Assembly: GCA_964613665.1 (NCBI GenBank)
Contig: CAZTIG010000014.1
Span: forward strand, 14,547 to 78,546
DNA from: CAZQFV01 sp964613665
GTDB lineage: Bacteria; Chloroflexota; Chloroflexia; DTKN01
Direction: 5' to 3'
DNA: 64,000 bases
Made by a program: the position numbers and the translations under genes
Notes under the pieces: model-generated
What the model was told of the DNA's origin: nothing
The model's input: the letters and a program-made list of their open reading frames with translations, nothing else
The model's database searches: none
Shown here: one piece after another, positions 16,906-24,892 of the stretch
How positions within the stretch are numbered: position 1 is the stretch's first letter
Layout: every line of letters begins with the position of its first letter

Positions 16906-16927
16906 CGCCCTATTTGTCTGGCTGCCC

Positions 16928-16974
16928 TTGACAAATCCGAATATACATGGTATAATATACGCGCTTGTATATTC
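16928..16974 (+). promoter_or_regulatory. consensus promoter and inverted-repeat operator of a PadR gene
   Basis: TTGACA (16928-16933), exactly 17 bp, then TATAAT (16951-16956) is a perfect sigma-70 promoter. A 9-bp inverted repeat, GAATATACA (16939-16947) and TGTATATTC (16966-16974), brackets the -10, so a bound dimer would shut transcription off. The following gene is a PadR, which fits autorepression. Confidence 0.8.
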
Positions 16975-16991
16975 GTGTATGGAGGCTGGTG

Positions 16992-17531
16992 GTGACAACG
17001 CGACTGGTGATCCTGGGGCTGCTGCGGGAGCGGCCGCTCCACGGGTACGAGCTCAAACAGACCATCGAGGAGCACATGGGCGATTGGACGTCGATCGCTT
17101 TCGGCTCGATCTATTTCGCCCTGGGCAAGCTGAGCGAGGAGGGCTTGGTCGAACAGGTGGCGACCGAGCAAGAGGGGCGCCGGCCATCGCGCACCATCTA
17201 CCAGATCACTGCGGCCGGCCGGGAGGAGTTCCTGCGCCTGCTGCGCCAGGTGTGGCGGGACGTGGAAAGACACTACTATGCCATCGACATCGGGCTGGCC
17301 TTCATGGCGGCCCTGCCGTTGAAGGAGATCAAGGACTACCTGCAGGGGCGCGTGGCCGAGTTGGAGGAGATCATCGCGCACGTGACGTCGCACCGGGCGG
17401 AGCAGATGGCCCGGCCCGAGGTGCCCCGCGCGGCGGGAGCGGTCTTCGACCACGGCCTGGCCCACTTCCGCGCCGAGCTGGACTGGACGCGGGAACTGCT
17501 GGCCCAGGTAGAGCGGGGGGAGTATCCTTGA
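16992..17531 (+). CDS. PadR family transcriptional regulator
   Basis: A 179-residue PadR: winged helix (TRLVILGLLRERPLHGYELKQTIEEHMG, IAFGSIYFALGKLSEEGLVEQV, RTIYQITAAGREEFLRLL) and a C-terminal four-helix region (EIKDYLQGRVAELEEIIAHV). GTG 16992, six bases after GGAGG, is the best start; an earlier TTG would lie at the transcription start. It is autoregulated to judge from the operator over its promoter. The methyltransferase gene downstream has another half-site just before it and is probably in the same regulon. Confidence 0.87.
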   Translation: MTTRLVILGLLRERPLHGYELKQTIEEHMGDWTSIAFGSIYFALGKLSEEGLVEQVATEQEGRRPSRTIYQITAAGREEFLRLLRQVWRDVERHYYAIDIGLAFMAALPLKEIKDYLQGRVAELEEIIAHVTSHRAEQMARPEVPRAAGAVFDHGLAHFRAELDWTRELLAQVERGEYP

Positions 17532-17563
17532 GTCTTCTTCTTTTTTGCCCCATGATTCCAGAT

Positions 17564-17572
17564 TGTATATTC
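17564..17572. promoter_or_regulatory. extra copy of the PadR half-site
   Basis: TGTATATTC recurs here exactly, 20-30 bp before the methyltransferase start, matching the right arm of the operator at 16966. Confidence 0.5.
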
Positions 17573-17594
17573 TACCTTTAGCAGGAGGAAGACG

Positions 17595-18263
17595 ATGGAA
17601 CGCGTACCGGAGAGCGAAGCGATTGCCGAGCTGAAAGATGCGCGCCGCTACAGCGCAGTCATGGGCCGAGGTCTCGTGCAGCACGAGTACCGCCACCTGG
17701 CTCGCCACGCCGTCGCCCTGGGTGTGCCGCAGGGGGGGCGGGTACTGGATGTCGGGACTGGACCGGGCTTTGTGGCCATCGAGGTGGCCCGGCTGCTGCA
17801 AGGCCGCGACTGCCGCGTCGTGGGGCTGGACCTCTCGCCGGCCATGCTGGCCGTGGCAGAGGAGAACGCCCGGCGGGCCGGCCTCCAGGACACGCTGTCC
17901 TGGCAGGAGGGCGACGCCAAGGCGATGCCCTTTGGCGACGGCGAGTTCGATCTCGTCGTCTCCTCGGGGTCGCTGCATCACTGGGAAGACCCCCGGGTCG
18001 TCCTGGACGAAATCGCCCGGGTGCTCCGGGAGGGCGGCGGGTACGTTGTCCGCGACTCGAAGCGGCTGGAAGCCGGCCGGCCGCACCTCTTGGCCTGGGC
18101 GATCGGCATGACGGTCCCGCCCGACTTTCGCCGGCACTACTGGGGCTCGATCCGCTCCTCGTACACGGCGGCGGAGCTGCGGGCCATCCTGGAACGGTCG
18201 CGGCTGTCGGGTTGGCGGATCGTCGAGGACGGGCTCGACCTCATGATCATCAAGGAGGCCTGA
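17595..18263 (+). CDS. class I SAM-dependent methyltransferase
   Basis: A 222-residue methyltransferase of the UbiE/Methyltransf_11 type: motif I VLDVGTGPGFVAIEVARLL, DLSPAMLAVAEENARRAG, EGDAKAMPFGDGEFDLVVSSGSLHHWEDP and VLREGGGYVVRDSKRL. GCAGGAGGAAGACG precedes ATG 17595. It lies downstream of the PadR at 16992, with a PadR half-site between, so it is probably the regulated effector. The substrate is unknown; small molecule or drug inactivation are options. Confidence 0.85.
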   Translation: MERVPESEAIAELKDARRYSAVMGRGLVQHEYRHLARHAVALGVPQGGRVLDVGTGPGFVAIEVARLLQGRDCRVVGLDLSPAMLAVAEENARRAGLQDTLSWQEGDAKAMPFGDGEFDLVVSSGSLHHWEDPRVVLDEIARVLREGGGYVVRDSKRLEAGRPHLLAWAIGMTVPPDFRRHYWGSIRSSYTAAELRAILERSRLSGWRIVEDGLDLMIIKEA

Positions 18264-18264
18264 C

Positions 18265-18600
18265 ATGCCCCGGCTGGTCAAAGGCGGCAAGTGGGCCTAT
18301 GGCTGGGTGGTCGTCGGGCCGCGGGGCGAGATCGTCATCCCGCCGCAGGCCTGGCAGGAGTATGCCTTTTGCCAGGGGCAAGCGGCCCTTTTCGTCCTCG
18401 GGGGCCGGCGCTCGGGCGGATTCTCCCTGAGCACGCCGGCGCTGTGGGGCGAGCGGGCCGGGCTGCCCGGCCGGGGAGCGCTGCGCCTGCTCGGTCGAGC
18501 CGAGTTCGGCCCCGGGCGCGTGTATGTGCCGGAGGTCGTGGGGGTCCGCGCCGGTCAGCGGCTGCTGGCCGTCCGCGGGAGTTGTACCGGGCTGGGCTTT
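18265..18600 (+). pseudogene. AbrB-like hypothetical protein, 3' end lost
   Basis: The frame opens 2 bp after the methyltransferase stop and reads MPRLVKGGKWAYGWVVVGPR, then GEIVIPPQAWQEYAFCQGQAALFVLGGRRSGGF, two swapped-hairpin-like units (the second RVYVPEVVGVRAGQRLLAVRG). The repeats suggest a SpoVT/AbrB-related fold, though no DNA contact is proved. After about residue 110 the frame becomes out-of-frame CPBP sequence, so the natural C-terminus is gone. The join lies near 18585-18600. Confidence 0.6.
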
Positions 18601-19058
18601 GCGGCGCTCTGCTGGTCCTGGGCGGGGCCGGCGGCCTGTTCGAGCTGTTCCTGTACTATGGCTTCATCCACCTGCGCCTGGAAAAGGCCTTCGGCCCGCT
18701 GCCGGCCATCCTGCTCACCGCGGCGATCTATGTGCCGTGGCACACGGGGACCCAGTTGCCGTTGGAGGCCGACCCGTGGGCAGCGGTGGTCAAGCTCCTG
18801 GCCGTCGGCGTGCTCTACCAGTCCGTGTTCAGCCTGACGCGAAACCTGCTCGTCGTCTGGCCGCTCCTGCACGGCGTCGGGGTAATGATCGACTTTGCCG
18901 TCAACATCGGCCAGGTCGCCCGCGTGGGCGCGGCGTGGCCCTGGGCGCTGGGGACGCTGGCGCTGATGGCGGTCGGGGCGATGGTGTTGGCCAGGATCGT
19001 CACCCGGCGACACGGCAACGCTGTCACGGTCCCCGCTGCACCAGGGGTAGGTAGATAG
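18581..19058 (+). pseudogene. CPBP-family intramembrane protease-like protein, 5'-truncated
   Basis: About 158 residues of a multi-helix membrane protein without a start: LCGALLVLGGAGGLFELFLYYGFI, HLRLEKAFGPLPAILLTAAIYVPWHTG and FSLTRNLLVVWPLLHGVGVM. The FELFLYYGFI...RLE and HGVG segments recall motifs 1 and 3 of CPBP (CAAX protease) proteins, though the usual EExxxR glutamates are weak here. It is fused out of frame to the AbrB-like gene by a deletion, and its end overlaps the converging PKD fragment by 35 bp. Confidence 0.5.
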
Positions 19059-19518
19059 GGTAGATGACCTCGCTGACTACGATGGGATGGCGGACCAGCA
19101 GAGCGCCGCACGCGTCGGAGATGGCCAGGGTCACCGTGAAGGTGCCCGTCGCCGTGAACGTGTGGGTCACAGTCTGCCCGGTGAGCGGTGGCGACCCATC
19201 GCCCAGGTTCCAGCCGTACAGGAACGGCGCGGTGCCGCCGGCCACGCTGGCCGTGAAATGAACGGGACTGCCCACAATCGGATCGGGAGGACTCCAGGAA
19301 AAGTCCGCCCCGGTCATCCCGCTGCACGTAACGGTCAACGTGACCGGTACGGCGACCAGGGGCTGCAGCGGGTCGTTGCTGGCGACCTCCAGGGTCGCCG
19401 TGTAGCGGCCTGCCGGCAGCCCGCCCCCGCTCACCGCCACGGTGACCACCGCGCTGCCGCCGGGGACGACCGTGCCGGAAAGCGGCGCCTCGGCCAGCCA
19501 CTCCACGGCCATTGCCAT
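19024..19518 (-). pseudogene. PKD-domain C-terminal fragment of a large secreted protein
   Basis: 164 residues: a beta-sandwich piece (SGTVVPGGSAVVTVAVSGGGLPAGRYTA TLEV-type), a PKD domain (ADFSWSPPDPIVGSPVHFTA, YGWNLGDGSPPLTGQTVTHT) and a C-terminal IYPIYLPLVQRGP tail. YLPLV-type endings are common on exported Chloroflexota proteins. No signal peptide is present, so this is the 3' end of a much larger gene whose 5' part is missing. It sits directly after a decayed Pho-box array where pstS would be expected. Confidence 0.6.
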
Positions 19519-19551
19519 CTGCTCACCGCTACTACCCGAAGGATAGCACGC

Positions 19552-19606
19552 GCGCTTTAACGCGAGCCCGAGGTCTTGATAACATCTGGTAAAGAGTTCG
19601 TGATGG
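19552..19606 (-). promoter_or_regulatory. decayed Pho-box array at the 3' end of phoR1
   Basis: Five 11-bp units align one to one with the intact array at the 3' end of phoR2 (51962-52016): the outer units (TTTAA, GGTAAAG) match but the second and fifth are degraded. A TATCCT -10-like hexamer follows at 19545-19540. Only the PKD fragment lies downstream. Confidence 0.5.
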
Positions 19607-21359
19607 CCGGCGATGCCACCGGCAGGGTGAAGAAGAAGGTGCTCCCCTGTCCCTCCACGCTCTCGGCCCAGATGCGGCCGCCGTGGGCTTGCACCACATG
19701 CTTGGCGATGGCCAGCCCAAGGCCGGTCCCCCCCCCGCTGCGGGCGCGGTCGGCTTTGTAGAAGCGCTCGAAGATGCGCGGCAGGTCCTCCTCGGGGATA
19801 CCCACGCCGGTGTCTCGAACCGAGATCACGACCTCCCCGCCCTGCCGGCCGGCCGCGACCTCCACCTTGCCCGCAGGCGTGAACTTGACTGCATTGTGCA
19901 CCAGGTTGCTGACCACCTGCCGGGCGCGCTCGGCGTCGGCCAGGACCGTCGGCAGGTCGTCCGGGACGCTCAGGCGCAGCTCCAGGCCGGCCCGCTCGGC
20001 CTGGGCCTGCAGCCGCACGACAGCTGGCTGAAGGATGTCGGCCACGGGGACGGGCTGCAGGCGCAGCGGCACCCGCCCCGACTCGATCTGTGCCAGCTCC
20101 AGTAGCTCCGTGACCAGCTGGGTCAGGGCGTCGACTTCGACCTCGATCTTGTCCAGGAAGCGCCGGGCGGCCGGCGGGTCCTCCAGCGCCCCGTCGCGCA
20201 GGGTGTCCACCAGCGCCTTGAGCGAGGCCAGCGGCGTGCGCAGCTCATGGGAGACGTTGCTGACGAAATCGCGCCGTACCCGCTCCAGCCTGCGCACCCG
20301 CGTCAGGTCCTGCAGGATCACCAGGAAGGCCCGCGTCTCGGCTTCCTCCACCGGCGTAATGATCGCCTGCAAGAACGCCTCGGGGTGCGCCAACTCCAGC
20401 AGCTCGACTTGCTCCTGGCCGCTCTCCGCGCACCGCTTCCACAGCTCGATCAACTGGTGCTGACGGGCGAGCTGGGCAAAGGTCAGCGGTGGGCTCCCAG
20501 GCTCGACGGTGCCCAGGAGGGTGGCAGCAGCCGGGTTGACCAGCAGCACTTGCCCCTCGGCATCGGTGATGACCACGCCGTCGGCCATGTGCTCGAGGAC
20601 GGCGCACAGGCGGCTGCGGCCCCGTTCCAGCGCGGCCACCTCCTGCTGCATGGAGTCGGCCATGCGATTGAACGCGCTTGTGAGCTGGCCGACCTCGTCC
20701 CGGGTCGTGGGAAAGAGTCGCGCCTGCAGGTCACCGGAGACGATGCGCTCGGCGACGCCGGTCAGCGCGCGGATCGGCCCGGTGATGCGGCCGGCAAGGA
20801 ACACGGCCAGGAGGCCGGCCAGGGCGGTCGCCACCAGCATGGCCACCAGGACCGCGTAGACCAGGCGGGCCACCTGCGCCTCGACCTCCTGCAGGGAGAG
20901 GGCCAGCCGGACAAACCCCACGGTCGCATCTCCCACCGTCACGCGCCGGGCCACGTAGAGCATGTCGTAGCGAACCGTGTTGCTGAATCGGATGCTGCTG
21001 CCCTGCCCGAAGGCGAGTGCCCGCTGCACCTCGGGGCGGTAGAGGTGGTTGTCCATGCGGGTGCGGTCCTCGTGGGACTCCCCCAGCACCGTGCCGTCGG
21101 CGGCGATCAACGTCACCCGCGCCCGGAGGATCTCGGCCCAGTGGCGGGACTGCCCGTCCAGGACGGTCACGTCGCGGTCCTCCAGTGCAGCCGCGCTGTC
21201 CTCGGCAATCAGGCCGGCCTCGGTGGCCAGTCGGCCCTCCAGCTCGGCGATGTGCGTCTGGCGGACGAGGCTGGACAGGTAGATCGCCAGGCCGGCCATG
21301 ACGACCACGATCAGCACCAGATAGGGGAGCGCGATACGCCAGTGCACCTTGCGGAGCAT
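19557..21359 (-). CDS. phoR: sensor histidine kinase PhoR-like, copy 1
   Basis: A 600-residue membrane kinase: helix 1 (IALPYLVLIVVVMAGLAIYL), a periplasmic domain of about 140 residues (VTLIAADGTVLGESHEDRTRM, SIRFSNTVRYDMLYVARRV), helix 2 (LVAMLVATALAGLLAVFLAG), HAMP, PAS (VLEHMADGVVITDAEGQVLLVN), HisKA with His371 (SNVSHELRTPLASLKALVDT) and a full HATPase domain. It follows phoB1 by 24 bp. It is closely similar throughout to the kinase at 51967-53790, so the pair is a recent duplicate. Phosphate-starvation sensing is inferred from the second copy's position beside pst genes. Confidence 0.87.
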   Translation of the reverse strand: MLRKVHWRIALPYLVLIVVVMAGLAIYLSSLVRQTHIAELEGRLATEAGLIAEDSAAALEDRDVTVLDGQSRHWAEILRARVTLIAADGTVLGESHEDRTRMDNHLYRPEVQRALAFGQGSSIRFSNTVRYDMLYVARRVTVGDATVGFVRLALSLQEVEAQVARLVYAVLVAMLVATALAGLLAVFLAGRITGPIRALTGVAERIVSGDLQARLFPTTRDEVGQLTSAFNRMADSMQQEVAALERGRSRLCAVLEHMADGVVITDAEGQVLLVNPAAATLLGTVEPGSPPLTFAQLARQHQLIELWKRCAESGQEQVELLELAHPEAFLQAIITPVEEAETRAFLVILQDLTRVRRLERVRRDFVSNVSHELRTPLASLKALVDTLRDGALEDPPAARRFLDKIEVEVDALTQLVTELLELAQIESGRVPLRLQPVPVADILQPAVVRLQAQAERAGLELRLSVPDDLPTVLADAERARQVVSNLVHNAVKFTPAGKVEVAAGRQGGEVVISVRDTGVGIPEEDLPRIFERFYKADRARSGGGTGLGLAIAKHVVQAHGGRIWAESVEGQGSTFFFTLPVASPAITNSLPDVIKTSGSR

Positions 21360-21383
21360 CAGGCACCTCGGGATGGGGCTGGG

Positions 21384-22091
21384 TCAGCCCTCGAAGCGAT
21401 AGCCGACCCCCCGCACAGTGACGATCCGCGTGGGGCGGGCGGGATCGGCCTCGATCTTGCCGCGCAGCCAGCGCACGTGCACGTCCACAGTACGGGTGCC
21501 CCCGGCATAGTCCCAGCCCCAGACCCGCTCCAGGATCAGGTCGCGCGACAGCACCATCCCCCGGTTGCAGGCCAGGAAGACGAGCAGGTCATACTCCTTC
21601 GGCTTCAGGTGCAGGGCCTGGCCTGCCAGGCGTACCTCGCCGCGGCGCAGGTCCACAGTCAGGTCGCCAAAGGTGAGGCGGCCGGCGGCGGCGACAGCCT
21701 CCCCGGCGCTCATCTCTTCCCGGGTCAGGCGTACCCGGCGCAGCAGCGCCCTGATGCGGGCTACGAGCTCGCGCATACTGAACGGCTTGGTGACATAGTC
21801 GTCCGCCCCTACCTCCAGGCCGACGACCTTGTCGACCTCGTCGGTCCGGGCAGTGAGCATCAGGATGGGGACGTTCATCTCCTGGCGCAGGATGCGGCAG
21901 ACTTCGAAGCCGTCGAGTCCCGGCAGCATGATGTCCAGGACGATCGCGTCGGGGTGCTCCCGGCGGGCCACCTCCAGCGCTGCCGGGCCGTTTGCTGCCG
22001 TATGTACCTCGTAGCCCTGCCGGGCCAGGCTGTACTCGAGGGTCTCCAGCAGCGTGCGCTCGTCTTCGACGATCAGCACTTTTTCGCCCAT
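21384..22091 (-). CDS. phoB: response regulator PhoB-like, copy 1
   Basis: A 235-residue OmpR/PhoB regulator: receiver with acidic pocket (VEDERTLLETLEYS), Asp53 (IVLDIMLPGLDG) and KPFSMREL, then a winged helix (LKPKEYDLLVFLACNRGMVLSRDLILERVWGWDYAGGTRT, VRWLRGKIEADP, VTVRGVGYRFEG). ATG 22091 is chosen; upstream codons run through the promoter. Its length equals that of the copy at 53787. Unlike copy 2 it has an ordinary promoter and no Pho array. Confidence 0.9.
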   Translation of the reverse strand: MGEKVLIVEDERTLLETLEYSLARQGYEVHTAANGPAALEVARREHPDAIVLDIMLPGLDGFEVCRILRQEMNVPILMLTARTDEVDKVVGLEVGADDYVTKPFSMRELVARIRALLRRVRLTREEMSAGEAVAAAGRLTFGDLTVDLRRGEVRLAGQALHLKPKEYDLLVFLACNRGMVLSRDLILERVWGWDYAGGTRTVDVHVRWLRGKIEADPARPTRIVTVRGVGYRFEG

Positions 22092-22112
22092 GGTCGTGTC
22101 CTTGTCCGGTCC

Positions 22113-22141
22113 AGTATAGCACAACAACGTGCCGCTGGCAA
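22113..22141 (-). promoter_or_regulatory. promoter of phoB1-phoR1
   Basis: TTGCCA (22141-22136), 17 bp, TATACT (22118-22113) on the minus strand, 22 bp before the phoB1 start. No 11-bp Pho repeats are seen, so expression is probably constitutive. Confidence 0.6.
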
Positions 22142-22179
22142 AGGCGCGCCACCATGGGATAGCGTACCTTTCGGGATCG

Positions 22180-22209
22180 ATAGGGGTGGCCCCATGGGGC
22201 CGCCCCTAT
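22180..22209. repeat. 30-bp palindrome (TAGGGG...CCCCTA class)
   Basis: ATAGGGGTGGCCCC and GGGGCCGCCCCTAT form a near-perfect hairpin between surE1 and phoB1. It belongs to the same family as the ones at 7233, 46915 and 50980. Confidence 0.7.
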
Positions 22210-22262
22210 GGCTTCGTGGAGGCTGGACAACACCTCAAGGACATAGCACCGGTCTGTGCGCG

Positions 22263-23192
22263 CTAGTCCACCTCGGGATCGTAGACCAACTCCTCCCCCA
22301 CCGTCGTCTCCGCCGGGGAGAGCCAGGAAGCGCGGGCAAGAGAGCATCGCTCGTGGGGGAACGGCTGCAGCTCCGGCATGTCCAGGCCGGCAGCCCAGGC
22401 GATGCCGTGGCGCGTGGGGGCCACGTCAAAGTTGGCGCGCGAGGTCAGGTCGAGAGAGAGGGGCGTCACCGACACGACGCCGTCCACGTGCACCGCCCAG
22501 ACGTCCGAGTCGCGCTCGGCCTGGTGGACGTTCTCGATGACCCTGTAGCCGATGCGCCCTTGTCCCTCCGTGCGGCGCGGGGCCACGGGGATGAAACAGC
22601 GGCGGCGGGTGAGCTTGGTCAGGCGCCAGGTGGTGTGGGTGGTGGCGGCGGCGGGCACGTTGATATTGAACAGGTCGACGTCGTGAGGCAGGACGTGGCT
22701 GAGCAGTCGCCGGGCGAAGCGCCGCGTATAGTCCGTGGCTACGCGGTAGTCGGCGGCTTCATCTCCGGTGAGGTGGTAGGCCTGGTCCATCTCCAGGGAG
22801 ACGGCCAGCGCTGGAACGCCAAAGGCCGCCGCCTCCAGGGCCGCGCCGACCGTGCCCGATATGGTCACATCGGTGCCCATGTTGAGGCCGTACTTGATGC
22901 CCGAGACGACCATGGCGATGGGCCGCGGGGCCACCTCCAGGAAGGCGTGGTCCACGGCCTGGGCCGGGCTGGCGTCCACGGTGAACACCAGCGGTCCATG
23001 GCCGTCGGCCTGCGGAATCTGCTCGATCCGCCCGGTGACGTTCTGCGGCATCGCCCGGCCAGCGCCGGACCACTGCCGCTCTGGGGCGACCACCGGGACC
23101 TCACCCAGCGGCAGGACGGCCTCCACGGCCGCCCAGAGGCCCAGGGAGTCGATTCCATCATCGTTGGTGACGAGTATCTGTGGACGCTGCAT
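22263..23192 (-). CDS. surE: 5'/3'-nucleotidase SurE, copy 1
   Basis: A 309-residue SurE metal-dependent nucleoside monophosphate phosphatase. The catalytic start ILVTNDDGIDSLGL carries the Asp-Asp metal ligands. APERQWSGAGRA, the SGIKYGLNMGTDVTISGTVGAALEAA segment and FNINVP are all present. The C-terminal arm of about 50 residues ends in VYDPEVD, as in copy 2. The start is ATG 23192, downstream of a Pho-box array. It probably releases phosphate from nucleotides in starvation. Confidence 0.9.
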   Translation of the reverse strand: MQRPQILVTNDDGIDSLGLWAAVEAVLPLGEVPVVAPERQWSGAGRAMPQNVTGRIEQIPQADGHGPLVFTVDASPAQAVDHAFLEVAPRPIAMVVSGIKYGLNMGTDVTISGTVGAALEAAAFGVPALAVSLEMDQAYHLTGDEAADYRVATDYTRRFARRLLSHVLPHDVDLFNINVPAAATTHTTWRLTKLTRRRCFIPVAPRRTEGQGRIGYRVIENVHQAERDSDVWAVHVDGVVSVTPLSLDLTSRANFDVAPTRHGIAWAAGLDMPELQPFPHERCSLARASWLSPAETTVGEELVYDPEVD

Positions 23193-23250
23193 GGTCTGCC
23201 TCCCGCTTGCGCGATGTGCCTGTCTGCCTTGGGAATGCGCTTCAGGAGGC

Positions 23251-23316
23251 ATGGTAGCAGCGCCATGTTAAGGCGGTGTTATCTCTCGTTCAAGGTTCGA
23301 TGAACAACTTGTGAAA
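23251..23316 (-). promoter_or_regulatory. Pho-box array and -10 of surE1
   Basis: Five 11-bp units on the minus strand: TTTCACAAGTT, GTTCATCGAAC, CTTGAACGAGA, GATAACACCGC, CTTAACATGGC (23316 to 23262). A TACCAT -10-like hexamer follows 5 bp later (23256-23251). The array overlaps the last codons of the arsR gene. Units 3-5 are nearly the same as those of surE2. Confidence 0.72.
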
Positions 23317-23680
23317 GGCTCCCGGTACGCGCGGGGCCCTGTCCCCAGGCAGCCTCGGGCGCCATCATGTCCGGGTCCAGGTGGTGCAGGAGCAGCCCCT
23401 TGAGCCGGCCCAGCGCCTCTGGAACGATGGAATGGAAGATGCGCTGAGCCTGCCGCCGTGACCGGATCACCCTGGCTTCGGCGAGCACGCTCAGGTGGTG
23501 CGAGAGCAGCGGTTGGGAGATGCCCATCGCGGGCAGCAGCTCGCAGACGCACGTCTCCCGCTGCATCAACAGGGCGAGGACGCGCAGCCGGTTGGGCTCG
23601 GCCAGGACGCGGAGCAGGCCGGCCAACGCATCCAGCTCCTCCTGGACCTTCTCCGGCAGGTGGGGATGCGCTTCCTCCAT
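23279..23680 (-). CDS. ArsR/SmtB family metal-responsive repressor
   Basis: A 133-residue winged-helix repressor: LAGLLRVLAEPNRLRVLALLMQRETCVCELLPAMGISQPLLSHHL, then the wing SRRQAQRIFHSIVPEA. The CVC pair in helix 3 (ETCVCELL) is the classic ArsR/CadC-type thiol metal site. A His/Asp-rich stretch (HHLDPDMM) could form a second site. It lies 64 bp from the UshA-like selenoprotein gene, in the same orientation, and likely controls the divergent UshA-like and permease promoters at 24893-24969. Confidence 0.85.
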   Translation of the reverse strand: MEEAHPHLPEKVQEELDALAGLLRVLAEPNRLRVLALLMQRETCVCELLPAMGISQPLLSHHLSVLAEARVIRSRRQAQRIFHSIVPEALGRLKGLLLHHLDPDMMAPEAAWGQGPARTGSLSQVVHRTLNER

Positions 23681-23744
23681 GATTACCTCCGGCGGGCGGC
23701 CTCGTGCTTTGCCGTGAGCAGTGGCGCTGATGCAGGAGCTGGTT

Positions 23745-24836
23745 TCAGCGACTGACCCCGTGCGTCTGCATCATCGCCGCGATCTCCGGATCGTCGGCAT
23801 ACTGGGGATCGAGCGCCAGCGCCTGCCCGGAGAAGGTCGCCACGCGCCCCTGGGCGTCGAGCTGCAGCGTCAGCAGTCCCAGGTACTCGCCCTGCACGTA
23901 CGAGGCGTGCAGGACCACCTGGCCCTGTGGCCCCTGGACGGCGGCGGGTTGCACCAGCCGGCCGTCGGCCACGCCGATGATGGCGTCGAGGCCGGGCACC
24001 TCCCGGGCCAGCGCTTCGTTGGCCGGCTGGTCCAGGTTCGAGAGGACGATGACTACCTCGGCCTGGCCCCCGATCTCGGCCAGCGTGCGCTGCAGGGCCG
24101 CGGCGGCGTCCCCGACGGTTAGCGCCAGCCCCAGAGACTGCGCCCGCGCCGCGGCGGCCGGCGCGGTGACCCCGACGATGGCCACACTGTGCCCCTCCAG
24201 CAAGCGCAGCAGGTGGGGCTGCACGTTGGGCAGGGCGCCGGCCGGCCCGACGTTGGCCGAGAGGACGGGAAAGGCCGCCTCCTGGAGCCGTTGCTGAACC
24301 ACGCCCAGGTTGATGGCCAGCCCCCTGGCGCCGAGCGCCATGGCGTCGTAGCCCATGGCGTTCATGGCCGCGACCGGGAGCGCGCCCTGGCTGGGGTCGG
24401 CGGCTGCGCCCGGCGCGAGGGCGAACAGGCTGTTCCCGCTGTCGAGCAGGAGCACGGGACCCTGGGCCTGCTGGCGGAACTGGGCAATCGCGGTGGCCCG
24501 CCGGGCCAAACCACCCTTGGGCACGCCTCAGCCGCAGGGCAGTACGTCGCCGTGGACCTCGCCGGTGTGCAAGATCGTCAGCGTCCAGGCGACGGGGCCG
24601 ACGGGGACCGTCGGGGCCGCCGTCGGCTGCGGAGCCGGGATGGCGGTGGCGGCCTCGTCTGGTGTGGGCTTCGGCGGTGCCGGCTTCGTCGGGGCCGGCG
24701 GGCCCACCGGGGCGGCCGCTGTGACGGCCGCGGGCCGCGCCGGGGTGGCCGTCGGCCGGTTGGGGATGGCGCTTGTCCGGCAGGACGCCACGGCGCCAAG
24801 GAGCAGGGCGAGGAGCAAGAGAGAGCGAAGGGGCAA
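23745..24836 (-). CDS. UshA-like metallophosphatase/5'-nucleotidase-family lipoprotein, probable selenoprotein
   Basis: Read through one in-frame TGA (24528-24530) this is a 363-residue exported protein. It has a signal peptide with lipobox-like AVASC, a Pro/Ala/Thr-rich linker, then the metallophosphatase-type core WTLTILHTGEVHGDVLPCG-U-GVPKGGLARRA. It continues with LLLDSGNSLF, MNAMGYDAMALGARGLAINLGV, FPVLSANVG and VVIVLSNLDQPANEAL. In related bacterial proteins the corresponding loop reads CGC before the GGLARR motif, so the UGA stands at a Cys. Not all catalytic Asp/His of true UshA are present (the usual GNHE is GARGL), so it may bind metal or act in redox instead. A SECIS-like hairpin follows. 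From memory, a family of UshA-like (seleno)proteins has been named. Start TTG 24836 is tentative. Confidence 0.8.
24505..24527 (-). promoter_or_regulatory. candidate bacterial SECIS hairpin after the UshA-like UGA
   Basis: On the coding strand GCCCAA (24522-24517), loop GGGTGG, TTTGGC (24510-24505) pair with one mismatch. The loop holds a GU and lies 12-17 bases past the UGA. An alternative GGCCC/GGGCC stem overlaps it. Weaker than the peroxiredoxin hairpin. Confidence 0.4.
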
Positions 24837-24892
24837 TGGCCGCGGCGAGATTCTCCGTGCGCTCGAGAGAGCATGTATAGATTCGTGTTGAT

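Noticed and set aside
20247..23303. 1018-codon plus-strand frame through the phoR1-phoB1-surE1 block
   Set aside because: It has no recognisable domain, is His/Gln/Arg-rich in the manner of antisense frames, and opposes three clear genes.
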